Assembly: GCA_963816555.1 (NCBI GenBank)
Contig: CAWFLD010000004.1
Coordinates: forward strand, 1,240,001-1,304,000
DNA from: Lutibaculum sp963816555
GTDB taxonomy: Bacteria; Pseudomonadota; Alphaproteobacteria; Rhizobiales; Tepidamorphaceae
Length of the DNA: 64,000 nt
Direction: 5' to 3'
Position numbers and translations under genes: made by a program. The notes below the pieces were generated by a model. It had not been told where the DNA came from and did no database searches. It saw nothing but the letters and a program-made list of their open reading frames with translations. This document shows, one piece after another, positions 45,443 through 54,358 of this stretch. The stretch's first letter is position 1. The number at the start of each line of letters is the position of its first letter.

Positions 45443-47631
45443 CAGACCTTCCGTGCAGCGTATCGCAGGCGCAACGCGTTGAGCGTCACGGTGATGGACG
45501 ACAGCGACATGGCCACCGCCGCCAGGAGCGGGGTCACGAGACCGGCCACGGCGACCGGGATCGCGATCAGGTTGTAGGCCGCGGAGAAGGCGAGGTTCTG
45601 GGTCATCGCCCGGCGCGCGATGCGGGCGATCGACAGGGCCCGCACCACCGGCATCAGCCGGTCGCCGAGGAAGATCGCGTCCGCCGAGGCCTGCGACAGG
45701 TGGACGGCCGAGACCGGCGAGATCGAGACATAGGCGGCGGCGAGCGACGGCGCGTCGTTGAGGCCGTCGCCGACCATCAGGACGCGCTGCCCCGCCGCCT
45801 TCATGTCCTCGAGCACGCCGACCTTCTCGGTCGGCGACAGGCCGCCGAAATAATTGTCGATGCCGAGCGCCTCGGCGACGGGCGCCACCGCCTCGACCCG
45901 GTCGCCCGACAGGATGACGGGGTCGAGCCCGCGGGACTTGAGCGCCCGCACCGTCTCCACCGCGTCCGGCCGAAGCGACTGGCCGATCCGGATCGGCCAC
46001 GCCGGCTCGTCGCCCTCGCGGTACCAGACGATCGAATGTCCGCCCGCGGCCGCGAGCTCGGCCTCCTCGTCGGGGACCTCGCAGAAGCGGGCGCTGCCGA
46101 GGCGCAGCCGGCTGCCGGCGAGCATGACCTCGACGCCCTGCCCGCGATGCTCCGTCGCCTCGGCGAAGGGCTCGCCCTCGTCGTGCGCCTGCAGCGCCTG
46201 GGCGAGCGGATGGCGGCTCGATCGCGCGAGCTTGGCGGCGCGCCTCATCACGTCGGCGGGGATCGCCTGTCCCTCGACGAGGGCCGGCGACGGCAGGGTG
46301 AGCGTGCCGGTCTTGTCGAACACGACGGCGTCGACCTCGGCGAGGCGCTCGATCGCGCTGCCTTCGTTCAGCAGGACGCCGGCCCGGAACATGAGGCCGC
46401 TGGCGACGACCTGGACGGCCGGCACGGCGAGGCCGAGCGCGCACGGGCAGGTGATGATGAGCACCGCGATGCCGGTGGTCAGCGCCTCCTGCCAGCCCAG
46501 GCCGTAGACGAGCCAGCCGAGGAAGGTGAGCGCGGCGACGGTGTGCACGACGGGCGCGTAGAGCTTCGCGGCGCGGTCGGCGAGCGCCAGGCGGTTCGAC
46601 CGCGCGGCCTCCGCCTTCTCGAGCAGCTTGTTGACCTCGTCGAGCAGCGTCCCCTCGGCCGCCGCCGTCACCGTGACGACGAGCGCGCCGGTGACGTTGA
46701 GCGTGCCGGCATGCACGAGGCCGCCGGTCTCGATCTCCTCGTAGGCCGTCTCGCCGGTCACGAGGCTGCGGTCGATCTCGGAGCGGCCGCTCTCGACCGT
46801 GCCGTCGACCGAGATGCGCTCGCCCGGCGCGACCAGCACCCGGTCGCCCGGCTGGAGCGCCGACAGCGGCACGCGCTGGCTCTTGCCGTCGGCGAAGAGC
46901 TGCAGCGCGCTCTCGCCCTTCAGCGCGGCGAGGTTCTCCGCCTGCGTCCTCGTGCGCCGGCGCATGTCGATGTCGAGCCAGCGGCCGATCAGCAGGAAGA
47001 ACAGGAGCATCACGACGGCGTCGAAATAGGCGTGCACGCCGCCCGAGAAGGTCTCGAAGACCGACAGGCCGAGCGCCAGGACGACGCCGATCGAGATCGG
47101 CACGTCCATGTTGACGCGGCCGACCTTGAGCGCGGCGAAGGCGGAGCGGAAGAAGGTCTGGCCGGCATAGCCGACGGTCGGGATCGCGATCAGCGCCGAC
47201 AGCCAGTGGAAGAGGTCGCGCGTCGCCGGCTCGATGTCGGTGGCGTTGCCCGACCAGACGGAGACCGACAGCAGCATGATGTTGGCCGCCGCGAAGCCGG
47301 CCACGGCGACCGCCCGCAGGAGGTGGCGCGATTCCTCGGCCTCGGCCTCGCGGCGCGCGCCGGGATCGAAGGGATAGGCCGCGAAGCCGAGCTGCTCGAG
47401 CCGGTCGATGATGGCGCCCGGCTCGACCACGCCGCTCTGCCAGTCGATCGCGAGGCGCTTGGAGGAGAAGTTGAGGCGGGCGCGCTCGACGCCCTGGAGC
47501 TCGCCGAGCCCCTTCTCGATCTTCGCCATGCAGCCGGCGCAGCGCACGCCCTCGACGGCGAGGTCGAGATGGGCGAGGCCGCCCGGCAGCGGCGTCACGA
47601 AGTTCTGCAGGTCGCGGTCGTGCTTGCCCAT
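45442..47631 (-). CDS. fixI: copper-exporting P1B-type ATPase FixI/CcoI
   Basis: 729 residues. The N-terminal heavy-metal domain has the CxxC of GVRCAGCMAKIEKGLGELQG. Eight membrane helices surround the CPC copper site (LIITCPCALGLAVPAVQVV). The actuator loop is VSVDGTVESGRSEIDRSLVTGE in shortened form, the phosphorylation motif DAVVFDKTGTLTLPS, and the hinge VLMVGDGLNDAPSLAAAYVS. FixI moves Cu across the inner membrane for assembly of the CuB centre of the cbb3 oxidase. It follows fixH by four bases and overlaps fixS. Confidence 0.95.
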   Translation of the reverse strand: MGKHDRDLQNFVTPLPGGLAHLDLAVEGVRCAGCMAKIEKGLGELQGVERARLNFSSKRLAIDWQSGVVEPGAIIDRLEQLGFAAYPFDPGARREAEAEESRHLLRAVAVAGFAAANIMLLSVSVWSGNATDIEPATRDLFHWLSALIAIPTVGYAGQTFFRSAFAALKVGRVNMDVPISIGVVLALGLSVFETFSGGVHAYFDAVVMLLFFLLIGRWLDIDMRRRTRTQAENLAALKGESALQLFADGKSQRVPLSALQPGDRVLVAPGERISVDGTVESGRSEIDRSLVTGETAYEEIETGGLVHAGTLNVTGALVVTVTAAAEGTLLDEVNKLLEKAEAARSNRLALADRAAKLYAPVVHTVAALTFLGWLVYGLGWQEALTTGIAVLIITCPCALGLAVPAVQVVASGLMFRAGVLLNEGSAIERLAEVDAVVFDKTGTLTLPSPALVEGQAIPADVMRRAAKLARSSRHPLAQALQAHDEGEPFAEATEHRGQGVEVMLAGSRLRLGSARFCEVPDEEAELAAAGGHSIVWYREGDEPAWPIRIGQSLRPDAVETVRALKSRGLDPVILSGDRVEAVAPVAEALGIDNYFGGLSPTEKVGVLEDMKAAGQRVLMVGDGLNDAPSLAAAYVSISPVSAVHLSQASADAIFLGDRLMPVVRALSIARIARRAMTQNLAFSAAYNLIAIPVAVAGLVTPLLAAVAMSLSSITVTLNALRLRYAARKV

Positions 47632-47635
47632 CGGA

Positions 47636-48163
47636 CTATTCCAGATCGAACCTGTTGAGCGAGCGGAACAGCCGGTCGTCGCCGCGGTCGGCGTCGAGCA
47701 TCAGGTGCCAGTTGCCCCGCTCGAGCCGGTCGAAGCGGCCGCGATACTTGCCGACCTCGCCCTCGCTCAGGACGATACTCTCATCCTCGCGGTCGTGCGA
47801 CGGGCGTTCCATGCGCGCCGTCACCGTGAGGCCGGAGAGCGGGTGGCCGGCGCGGTCCCTGAGGGTCACGTCGATATCGGCGCCGCCGCCGCTGCGGACG
47901 ACCTCCGCCTCCACGTGCCAGTCGCGCTGGGCCTGGGCCTGCGCGTTGCGCTGCTCGCGCGGGAAGTAGGAGCCGTCCTTGTAGGAGCTCTGCGTCTCCA
48001 CCCCGTTCCAGCTCGCATAGGCGAACCACACGAGCGCGCCGTTGGCGGCGAAGATGACGCCGAAGAAGACGACGAGCCAGGCGAGGACGCCGCGGCCGGT
48101 GAGCCGGCCGCCGCTTCCCTCACTTTTCTGGATGGGGTGCGCGGAAGAAGTCATGTGCGACAT
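47636..48163 (-). CDS. fixH: cbb3 oxidase assembly protein FixH/CcoH
   Basis: 175 residues from ATG 48163, which has GGAAAG five bases upstream (ATG 48154 is an alternative). One N-terminal helix (VLAWLVVFFGVIFAANGALV) is followed by WFAYASWNGVETQSSYKDGS, a segment typical of FixH, and a periplasmic beta domain ending RGNWHLMLDADRGDDRLFRS. It stabilises the CcoN-CcoO intermediate during assembly. The start overlaps the end of fixG by 44 bases. Confidence 0.9.
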   Translation of the reverse strand: MSHMTSSAHPIQKSEGSGGRLTGRGVLAWLVVFFGVIFAANGALVWFAYASWNGVETQSSYKDGSYFPREQRNAQAQAQRDWHVEAEVVRSGGGADIDVTLRDRAGHPLSGLTVTARMERPSHDREDESIVLSEGEVGKYRGRFDRLERGNWHLMLDADRGDDRLFRSLNRFDLE

Positions 48164-49583
48164 CCGTCTTTCCGGTGGCTTGGTCGGTGATGGTGAAGGT
48201 CACGGGCGTCGAGGAGGCGTCCGGCACCTGCGGCGTCACGACGAGGAGGCGCACCTCCCGGGTCGTGTCGGGATCGACGGTGACGACCGGGTTGCCGCTC
48301 TGCTGGTCGGAGACGCCGATCGCCTCGAGCGTGGCGCCGGGCACGCCGTCGACGCCGATCATGAAGCTGCGCGGCTCGAGCTCCTTGTTGATCAGCCGGA
48401 TCGTGTAGCCGTTCCGGATGCCGCCCTGCGACAGCTCGACGAAGAGCGGGTTGCGGTCGTGCAGCACGCTGATGCCGGCGGTCTGGCGGGTGAACAGGGT
48501 GAAGCTCATGATGCCGAGCACGGCGGCGATGATCACGACGTAGACGATCGTCCGGGCGCGCAGGAAGCGGTAGATCGGCTCCTTGCCTTCCTGGCGCCGG
48601 GCGATGTTGATGTCGGTGTCGTAGGCGATGAGGCCGCGCGGCCGGCCGACCTTGTCCATGACGTTGTTGCAGGCGTCGATGCACAGGCCGCACTGGATGC
48701 ACTCGAGCTGCAGGCCGTCGCGGATGTCGATGCCGGTCGGGCAGACCGCGACGCACTGGAAGCAGTCGATGCAGTCGCCGGCCGGCTCGCCCGCCGCCTT
48801 CGCGCGCTCGGCCTCCTTCGTCGACATGCGCGGCTCGCCGCGGTCGTAGCGATAGGTGACGTTGAGCGCCCACTCGTCGGTCAGCGCCGCCTGGATGCGC
48901 GGCCAGGGGCACATGTAGGTGCAGACCTGCTCGCGCGCGAAGCCGGCCAGCAGGTAGGTCGTGCCGGTCAGCATGCCGATCCACAGATAGGCCATCCACG
49001 AGGCCTGGAAGGTGGCGAGGTCGCGCACCAGCGTCGGGGCGTCGGCGAAGTAGAGGACCCAGGCGCCGCCGGTCCACCAGGCGATCAGCAGCCAGAGCGC
49101 GTGCTTGGTGGCCTTCTCGCCGACCAGCTTGAGCGTCCAGCCGCCCTTGTCGGCCTTCATGCGCTCGCGCCGGTCGCCCTCGACGAGGCGCTCGACGGCG
49201 TAGAACATGTCGGTCCACACCGTCTGCGGGCAGAGATAGCCGCACCAGACGCGGCCGGCGAGCGCGTTCATCAGGAACAGCACCATCGCCGCGAGGATCA
49301 GGAGGCCGGTGAGGTAGTAGACCTCCTGCGGCCAGATCTCGATGAAGAAGAAATAGAAGCGGCGGCTCGGGAAGTCGATCAGCACCGCCTGGTCGGGCGC
49401 GTTCGGCCCGCGGTCCCACCGCACGAATGGCAGGAAGTAGTAGACGCCCAGCGCCAGCGCCATGACGGACCACTTGATGGTCCGCAGGCGGCCGGAGACC
49501 TTCTGGGGATAGACTTTCTTGCGGGGGGCGTAGAGCTGGGCGGGACTGCCGCCCGCGCCGCCCGTCGTCGTGTCGGCGCGCAT
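48120..49583 (-). CDS. fixG: cbb3 oxidase accessory ferredoxin FixG/CcoG
   Basis: 487 residues from MRADTTTGGAGGSPAQLYAP. N-terminal membrane helices include YYLTGLLILAAMVLFLMNAL. The FixG motif WCGYLCPQTVWTDMFYAVER and VCTYMCPWPRIQAALTDE come next, then two ferredoxin-like clusters, CIDCFQCVAVCPTGIDIRDG and CIQCGLCIDACNNVMDK. The C-terminus is an Ig-like periplasmic domain. CcoG is linked to cupric reduction during copper delivery to the oxidase. It is the first gene of fixGHIS, with a FNR/FixK box 72 bases upstream. Confidence 0.95.
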   Translation of the reverse strand: MRADTTTGGAGGSPAQLYAPRKKVYPQKVSGRLRTIKWSVMALALGVYYFLPFVRWDRGPNAPDQAVLIDFPSRRFYFFFIEIWPQEVYYLTGLLILAAMVLFLMNALAGRVWCGYLCPQTVWTDMFYAVERLVEGDRRERMKADKGGWTLKLVGEKATKHALWLLIAWWTGGAWVLYFADAPTLVRDLATFQASWMAYLWIGMLTGTTYLLAGFAREQVCTYMCPWPRIQAALTDEWALNVTYRYDRGEPRMSTKEAERAKAAGEPAGDCIDCFQCVAVCPTGIDIRDGLQLECIQCGLCIDACNNVMDKVGRPRGLIAYDTDINIARRQEGKEPIYRFLRARTIVYVVIIAAVLGIMSFTLFTRQTAGISVLHDRNPLFVELSQGGIRNGYTIRLINKELEPRSFMIGVDGVPGATLEAIGVSDQQSGNPVVTVDPDTTREVRLLVVTPQVPDASSTPVTFTITDQATGKTDVAHDFFRAPHPEK

Positions 49584-49654
49584 CGTTGATCCTTCGTGCA
49601 GTCGCCCTGCTCCGGACGACACGAGGACCCTACGCGGCTCCGCGCGGGAAGTGA

Positions 49655-49668
49655 TTGATCGCGGTCAA
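49655..49668 (-). promoter_or_regulatory. FNR/FixK box upstream of fixG
   Basis: TTGATCGCGGTCAA on the plus strand; the pattern is palindromic apart from one half-site position. It lies between fixP and fixG, 72 bases before the fixG ATG, well placed to activate fixGHIS. Confidence 0.75.
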
Positions 49669-49724
49669 AGCGAAGGGCCGGCGCGACGTTCCGCCGCGCC
49701 GGCCCGGTAGCGTACCGGGGCGTG

Positions 49725-50600
49725 CTACTCGCCGCCGCCGAGCGAGTGGACGTAGACGGCGAGCGACTTGATCGTGACGTCGCCGAGACGCTGGCCCCAG
49801 GCCGGCATGACGCCGCCGCGGCCGTTCTGGATCGTCGTCATGATCGTGTCGAGGTCGCCGCCGTAGAGCCAGTCGTGGTCGGTCAGGTTGGCCGAGCCAA
49901 GATCCTGCATGCCCTTGCCGTCCTCGCCGTGGCAGGCGGCGCAGTTGTTGACGAAGGTCTCCTTGCCGAGCGCGAGGTTCGCCCCGTCCTCGGGCTTCTC
50001 GCCGGACAGCGTCCGGACGTAGTTCGCCGTGGCGCGGATCTCCTCGTTCGACAGGATGCCGGTGCTGCCGAAGGCCGGCATGTCGCCCATCCGGGTCTGG
50101 TCGTCGTCGGCGGCCCGGATGCCGTGGGTGATGGTCTGCTGGATCGCCTCCAGCGAGCCGCCCCACAGCCAGGCGTCGTCGTTGAGGTTCGGGTAGCCCT
50201 TGCCGCCCTGCCCGCCCGAGCCGTGGCACGGGGCGCAGTTGTCGCCGAAGGCCGCCGCGCCGCTCGCCATGGCGAACTGCAGGAGGTCGGGCGTGTCCTG
50301 GATCTTCTCCAGCGAGACGTCCTTGAGGCCGGCGCCGAGCTGGGCCCGCTGGGCCTCGAGGGCGGCGACCTCCTCCATGACGACCGCCCGCTGGTGGTAG
50401 CCGCGGATGCCGGGCAGGTAGCCCGACACGAGCGGCCAGGACGGCATCATGACCCAGTAGATCACCGCCACGACGCAGCTGGCGTAGAAGGTCCACAGCC
50501 ACCAGCGCGGCAGCGGGTTGTTGAGCTCGCGAAGTCCGTCCCACTCGTGGCCGGTGGTCTCGACGCCGGAGATGTCGTCGACGTGCTTGTGATGTGCCAT
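49725..50600 (-). CDS. fixP: cbb3-type cytochrome c oxidase subunit III, FixP/CcoP
   Basis: 291 residues from MAHHKHVDDISGVETTGHEW. One membrane helix (WWLWTFYASCVVAVIYWVMM) is followed by two class I cytochrome c domains with haem sites CAPCHGSGGQGGKG and CAACHGEDGKGM. Axial Met candidates lie in MGDMPAFGSTGIL and GVMPAWGQRLGD. It passes electrons from bc1 or a soluble cytochrome to CcoO. The gene follows fixQ by four bases in fixNOQP. Confidence 0.97.
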   Translation of the reverse strand: MAHHKHVDDISGVETTGHEWDGLRELNNPLPRWWLWTFYASCVVAVIYWVMMPSWPLVSGYLPGIRGYHQRAVVMEEVAALEAQRAQLGAGLKDVSLEKIQDTPDLLQFAMASGAAAFGDNCAPCHGSGGQGGKGYPNLNDDAWLWGGSLEAIQQTITHGIRAADDDQTRMGDMPAFGSTGILSNEEIRATANYVRTLSGEKPEDGANLALGKETFVNNCAACHGEDGKGMQDLGSANLTDHDWLYGGDLDTIMTTIQNGRGGVMPAWGQRLGDVTIKSLAVYVHSLGGGE

Positions 50601-50604
50601 TGTC

Positions 50605-50751
50605 TCAGTCCTCACGCAGCGGCATCCGGGACGCCTCCTCGAACTGCTGCCGCTTCGACGGCCACAGCGCGTAGGCGAGAGCCCCTGCGAAGATCAGGAA
50701 GAAGTAGATCATTCCCCAGGTCTGGGCGAAGTGTGCCAGTTGCTCGTACAT
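50605..50751 (-). CDS. fixQ: cbb3-type oxidase subunit IV, FixQ/CcoQ
   Basis: A 48-residue membrane protein, MYEQLAHFAQTWGMIYFFLI, then FAGALAYALWPSKRQQFEEA. One helix is followed by the CcoQ-typical AxWPxxKxxFxxAA-x-PL segment. It stabilises CcoP binding and protects the complex under oxygen. It is squeezed between fixO and fixP with four-base gaps, and it is short enough to be missed by length filters. Confidence 0.95.
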   Translation of the reverse strand: MYEQLAHFAQTWGMIYFFLIFAGALAYALWPSKRQQFEEASRMPLRED

Positions 50752-50755
50752 CACA

Positions 50756-51499
50756 TCACCTCAGGTTGATCTCGGCCTGGTCGTCGTAGAGCGAGAAGTC
50801 CACGAGCGTGCCGAGCATCTGCAGGTAGGCGATCAGGGCGTCGAGCTCCGTCACCCGGCGCGGGTCGCCGTCGAAGTCGCGGACGTTGACCTTGTCGCCG
50901 TAGCGCTCCTGGAGACCGGCGACGCCGTCGGACTCCGGGTTGGCCTGGGCGAAGAGATCCGCCTTCGCCTCTTCGATCTGCGCCTCGGTGTAGGGCACGC
51001 CGACCTCCTCGTTGGTCTTGAGGTCGAGGCCGATGTCCCCGGTCTTGAGCTCCGTCTGGCCCAGGAAGGGGTAGGACGGCATGATCGAGGCGGGCACGAC
51101 CGAGCGCGGGTTGGTCAGGTGGTCGCGGTGCCAGGCGTCGGAGTACTTGCCGCCGACGCGGGCGAGGTCCGGGCCGGTGCGCTTGGAGCCCCACTGGAAG
51201 GGGTGGTCGTACATCGACTCCGCGGCGAGGCTGTAGTGGCCGTAGCGCTCGACCTCGTCGCGCAGCGTGCGGATCTGCTGCGAGTGGCAGAGATAGCAGC
51301 CCTCGCGGATGTAGATGTCCCGGCCGGCCAGCTCGAGCGGGGTGTAGGGCCGCATGCCCTGCACCTCCTCGATGGTCGACTTCAGGTAGAAGTTGGGGAC
51401 GAGCTCGACGAGCCCGCCGATCGCCACCGCGATCAGGATGGCCACCGTGAGAAGGATCGAGTGCTTCTCGAGGACGGTGTGGCGGTTCAACACGGACAT
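50756..51499 (-). CDS. fixO: cbb3-type cytochrome c oxidase subunit II, FixO/CcoO
   Basis: 247 residues: MSVLNRHTVLEKHSILLTVA, one membrane helix, GMRPYTPLELAGRDIYIREG and the haem c site CYLCHSQQIRTLRDEVERYG. Then come FQWGSKRTGPDLARVGGKYS, DAWHRDHLTNPRSVVPASIM and PSYPFLG with the axial Met. A membrane-anchored monohaem cytochrome that relays electrons to CcoN. Encoded 16 bases after fixN. Confidence 0.97.
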   Translation of the reverse strand: MSVLNRHTVLEKHSILLTVAILIAVAIGGLVELVPNFYLKSTIEEVQGMRPYTPLELAGRDIYIREGCYLCHSQQIRTLRDEVERYGHYSLAAESMYDHPFQWGSKRTGPDLARVGGKYSDAWHRDHLTNPRSVVPASIMPSYPFLGQTELKTGDIGLDLKTNEEVGVPYTEAQIEEAKADLFAQANPESDGVAGLQERYGDKVNVRDFDGDPRRVTELDALIAYLQMLGTLVDFSLYDDQAEINLR

Positions 51500-51515
51500 C
51501 TCTTGTCTGTGCTCC

Positions 51516-53168
51516 TTATTCGGCGGGCTGCAGGGCCGGGCTGGCGACGGCTTCTTCAGCCGGCTCGCCCGCGCGCACCGTCATCCAGAGGTTGAAGGCC
51601 ATGATCAGCGCGCCGACCAGGAACAGGGCACCGCCCAGGGCGCGGATCAGGTAGAAGGGATGCATCGCCTCCACGGTCTCGATGAACGAGTACTCGAGGA
51701 AGCCGAGCTTGGTGTAGGCGCGCCACATCAGGCCCTGCATGATCCCGGACACCCACATCGACGTGATGTAGAGGACGATGCCGATGGTCGAGATCCAGAA
51801 GTGCCAGGCGACGAGCTTGAGCGAGTAGAGCTCGCGCTTGTTCCACAGCCACGGCACGAGGCAGTAGAGCGCGCCGAAGGAGATGTAGCCGACCCAGCCG
51901 AGCGCGCCGGAGTGCACGTGGCCGATCGTCCAGTCGGTGTAGTGCGACAGCGAGTTGACCGCGCGGACCGACATCATCGGGCCCTCGAAGGTCGACATGC
52001 CGTAGAAGGCGACCGAGACGACCAGCATGCGCAGCACGGGGTCGGTGCGGAGCTTGTCCCAGGCGCCCGACAGCGTCATCAGGCCGTTGATCATGCCGCC
52101 CCAGGAGGGCATCCACAGCATGATCGAGAAGGTCATGCCCAGCGTCTGCGCCCACTGCGGCACCGCCGTGTAGTGCAGGTGGTGCGGGCCGGCCCAGATG
52201 TAGATGAAGATCAGCGACCAGAAGTGGACGATCGACAGCCGGTAGGAATAGACCGGCCGCTCGGCCCGCTTCGGGATGAAGTAGTACATGATGGCGAGGA
52301 AGCCGGCGGTCAGGAAGAAGCCGACGGCGTTGTGGCCGTACCACCACTGCGTCATCGCGTCCTGCACGCCGGACCAGACGATGTAGGACTTGGAGCTCGC
52401 GAACGAGGCCGGCAGCGTCAGGTTGTTGACGATGTGCAGCATCGCGATCGTCACGATGAAGGCGAGGTAGAACCAGTTCGCCACGTAGATGTGGGGCTCC
52501 TTGCGCTTCCAGATCGTGCCGAGGAAGACGAGGAGGTAGACGACCCAGACGACGGTCAGCCAGAGGTCGGCGTACCACTCGGGCTCGGCGTACTCCTTCG
52601 ACTGCGTGACGCCGAGCAGGTAGCCGGTCGCGGCGATGACGATGAAGAAGTTGTAGCCCCAGATGACGAACCACGGCCACAGGCCGCCGGCCATGCGCGC
52701 CCGGCAGGTGCGCTGCACGACGTAGAACGACGTCGCGATGAGCACGTTGCCGCCGAAGGCGAAGATGACCGCCGAGGTGTGCAGCGGGCGCAGCCGGCCG
52801 AAGGTCGTCCAGGGAAGGCCGAGATTGAGGCCCGGGAAGGCCAGCTCGAGCGCGATGTAGAGCCCGGCCGCGAAGCCGGCGATGCCCCAGAACACCGAGA
52901 AGAAGGTGCCGAGCTTGACCGGCCCCATCTGGTAGTTCGGGAGGCCGCGAACCTCCTCGGGCTCGTCGGCCACGCGGTTCTGGTAGCCGTTCAGGATGGC
53001 GAAGATGCCGGCCAGAGATGCCGCCAGCCCCAGCCAGCCGTGGAAGGCGAAGGCGCTGTCATGCGCCTTCACCACCATCAGGATGCAGATGAAGGTCGTG
53101 AGAGCGAGAAGAGCGATGACCGCCCCCTCGTCCCACGCGAATTTTCGGGTCGCCTGTGCGTGCGCCAT
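51516..53168 (-). CDS. fixN: cbb3-type cytochrome c oxidase subunit I, FixN/CcoN
   Basis: 550 residues from MAHAQATRKFAWDEGAVIAL with about twelve or more membrane helices. Ligands: low-spin haem b His in GRLRPLHTSAVIFAFGGNVL, CuB His plus the downstream Tyr helix in WWYGHNAVGFFLTAGFLAIM, CuB His pair in AGPHHLHYTAVPQW, and haem b3/b His in YTDWTIGHVHSGALGWVGYI. This is the oxygen-reducing subunit of a high-affinity proton-pumping oxidase. It is the first gene of fixNOQP, with a perfect FNR/FixK box 61 bases upstream. Confidence 0.98.
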   Translation of the reverse strand: MAHAQATRKFAWDEGAVIALLALTTFICILMVVKAHDSAFAFHGWLGLAASLAGIFAILNGYQNRVADEPEEVRGLPNYQMGPVKLGTFFSVFWGIAGFAAGLYIALELAFPGLNLGLPWTTFGRLRPLHTSAVIFAFGGNVLIATSFYVVQRTCRARMAGGLWPWFVIWGYNFFIVIAATGYLLGVTQSKEYAEPEWYADLWLTVVWVVYLLVFLGTIWKRKEPHIYVANWFYLAFIVTIAMLHIVNNLTLPASFASSKSYIVWSGVQDAMTQWWYGHNAVGFFLTAGFLAIMYYFIPKRAERPVYSYRLSIVHFWSLIFIYIWAGPHHLHYTAVPQWAQTLGMTFSIMLWMPSWGGMINGLMTLSGAWDKLRTDPVLRMLVVSVAFYGMSTFEGPMMSVRAVNSLSHYTDWTIGHVHSGALGWVGYISFGALYCLVPWLWNKRELYSLKLVAWHFWISTIGIVLYITSMWVSGIMQGLMWRAYTKLGFLEYSFIETVEAMHPFYLIRALGGALFLVGALIMAFNLWMTVRAGEPAEEAVASPALQPAE

Positions 53169-53228
53169 GTTGCCAAACCTCGTGACACAGTTTCCCGGAG
53201 ACGGAACTGCGACGCGGGGATTCGCGCA

Positions 53229-53242
53229 TTGATGTCGATCAA
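53229..53242 (-). promoter_or_regulatory. FNR/FixK box upstream of fixN
   Basis: TTGATGTCGATCAA, a perfect match to TTGAT-N4-ATCAA, 61 bases before the fixN ATG in the 95-base gap to the AbrB-type gene. It is the expected activator site for microaerobic induction of fixNOQP. Confidence 0.9.
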
Positions 53243-53263
53243 GCAGAGGCGTGCCGGCGGAGC

Positions 53264-54301
53264 TCAGTCTCGCCTGCGAGGGAAAATCAACGGCACGAAT
53301 ATGGCCAGACCAAGGAAGCGCACGACGTGGTGCGCCGCCACGTAGGCGGGGTCGAAGCCGAGGGCGAAGGCCATCACCGTCATCACGTCGAAGCCGCCCG
53401 GCGCGAAGGCGAGCGCGGTCTGGCCGAGCGAGAAGCCGAGGAGCTCGGCCGCCAGCGCCGCCGCCACGAAGGACACCGCGAGCGCGCCGAGGAAGCTGAC
53501 GAGCCCGTCGACGAAGGACCGCCGCAGCGTCGCCCAGCCGATGCCGCGGAAGCGCGAGCCGACGATCGCGCCGATCCCGACGAGCGAGGGCACGAGCAGC
53601 CAGGGCGGCACCGCGATCTCGACATGGCCCGTCGCGTGAAGCGTGGCGCTCCCCAGGAGCGAGCCGAGCAGCACCGGGCTCTGCAGCCGCACCAGGACGC
53701 ACAGCCCGATCCCGGCGAGGCCGCCGGCGCCGAGCACGGCGAACTGCAGGAGGTCGAACTCGCCGGCCCGCCCGCCGAGCGCGATCTCGACGCCGCCCGG
53801 CGCGAGCAGCCGCAGGAGCGGCGGCAGGCTGAGCACCAGGAGCGCCACCCGCAGCGACTGCACGAGGGTGATGCGCGCCACGTCGGCGCGCAGCGATTCG
53901 GACAGGGCGACGATCAGCGACATCGCGCCGGGCGCGCTCGCGAGCAGCGCGTCGCGGCCGTTCCAGCCGCCGCGCCAGCGCAGGATGCTGAACGAGGTGA
54001 AGGTGACGGCGATCACGGTCAGCACCATGCCGAGGATGCTGAGCGGCCAGGCGCTCAGGCCCTGCAGGCTCTCCGGCGTCACGGCGCTGCCGATCGACAG
54101 GCCCATCACGAAGAACACCGCGTCGCGCAGCGGCACCGGAACGAGCACCGGCAGGCCGGCAAGCGCGGCGAGCGCCACCGCGATCATGCCGCCCGACAGC
54201 CACGACACCGGGATGTCGAGCAATTCGAAGACGAGGCCGCCCGCCGCGGACAGGAGCAAGGTGCCGCAGACGGACAGGAGGAGCTTCACGAGGCTCGGCA
54301 T
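53264..54301 (-). CDS. AbrB family membrane protein (ammonia monooxygenase-like duplicated domain)
   Basis: 345 residues from MPSLVKLLLSVCGTLLLSAA (54301), with about ten hydrophobic helices arranged as two similar halves. Typical AbrB/AimD features are GLVFELLDIPVSWLSGGMIA, FFVMGLSIGSAVTPESL, LLASAPGAMSLIVALSES with RADVARITLVQSLRVALLVL, and a second-half LAFAPGGFDVMTVMAFALGF with DPAYVAAHHVVRFLGLAIFV. The PGGxxEM-like motif repeats in each half. Function is not established; such proteins are annotated as regulators or transporters. It shares a 57-base divergent promoter region with hemN. Confidence 0.85.
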   Translation of the reverse strand: MPSLVKLLLSVCGTLLLSAAGGLVFELLDIPVSWLSGGMIAVALAALAGLPVLVPVPLRDAVFFVMGLSIGSAVTPESLQGLSAWPLSILGMVLTVIAVTFTSFSILRWRGGWNGRDALLASAPGAMSLIVALSESLRADVARITLVQSLRVALLVLSLPPLLRLLAPGGVEIALGGRAGEFDLLQFAVLGAGGLAGIGLCVLVRLQSPVLLGSLLGSATLHATGHVEIAVPPWLLVPSLVGIGAIVGSRFRGIGWATLRRSFVDGLVSFLGALAVSFVAAALAAELLGFSLGQTALAFAPGGFDVMTVMAFALGFDPAYVAAHHVVRFLGLAIFVPLIFPRRRD

Positions 54302-54310
54302 CGCTTCCGT

Positions 54311-54324
54311 TTGATGAAGGTCAA
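54311..54324 (+). promoter_or_regulatory. FNR/FixK box between abrB-type gene and hemN
   Basis: TTGATGAAGGTCAA matches the consensus at nine of ten half-site positions. It is 35 bases before the hemN ATG, close to a -40 placement only if the leader is very short. It is also 10 bases upstream of the divergent AbrB-type ATG, where it could act as a block. Confidence 0.65.
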
Positions 54325-54358
54325 GGCGGGCGCGGGCTGCGGAGTCCATGTCTGGAGC

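Noticed and set aside
51516..54203. A single 895-codon minus-strand frame covering fixN and the opposite part of the AbrB-type gene
   Set aside because: The authentic fixN start at 53168 has CcoN homology right from the start. The upstream extension is out of frame with the AbrB-type gene and meaningless.
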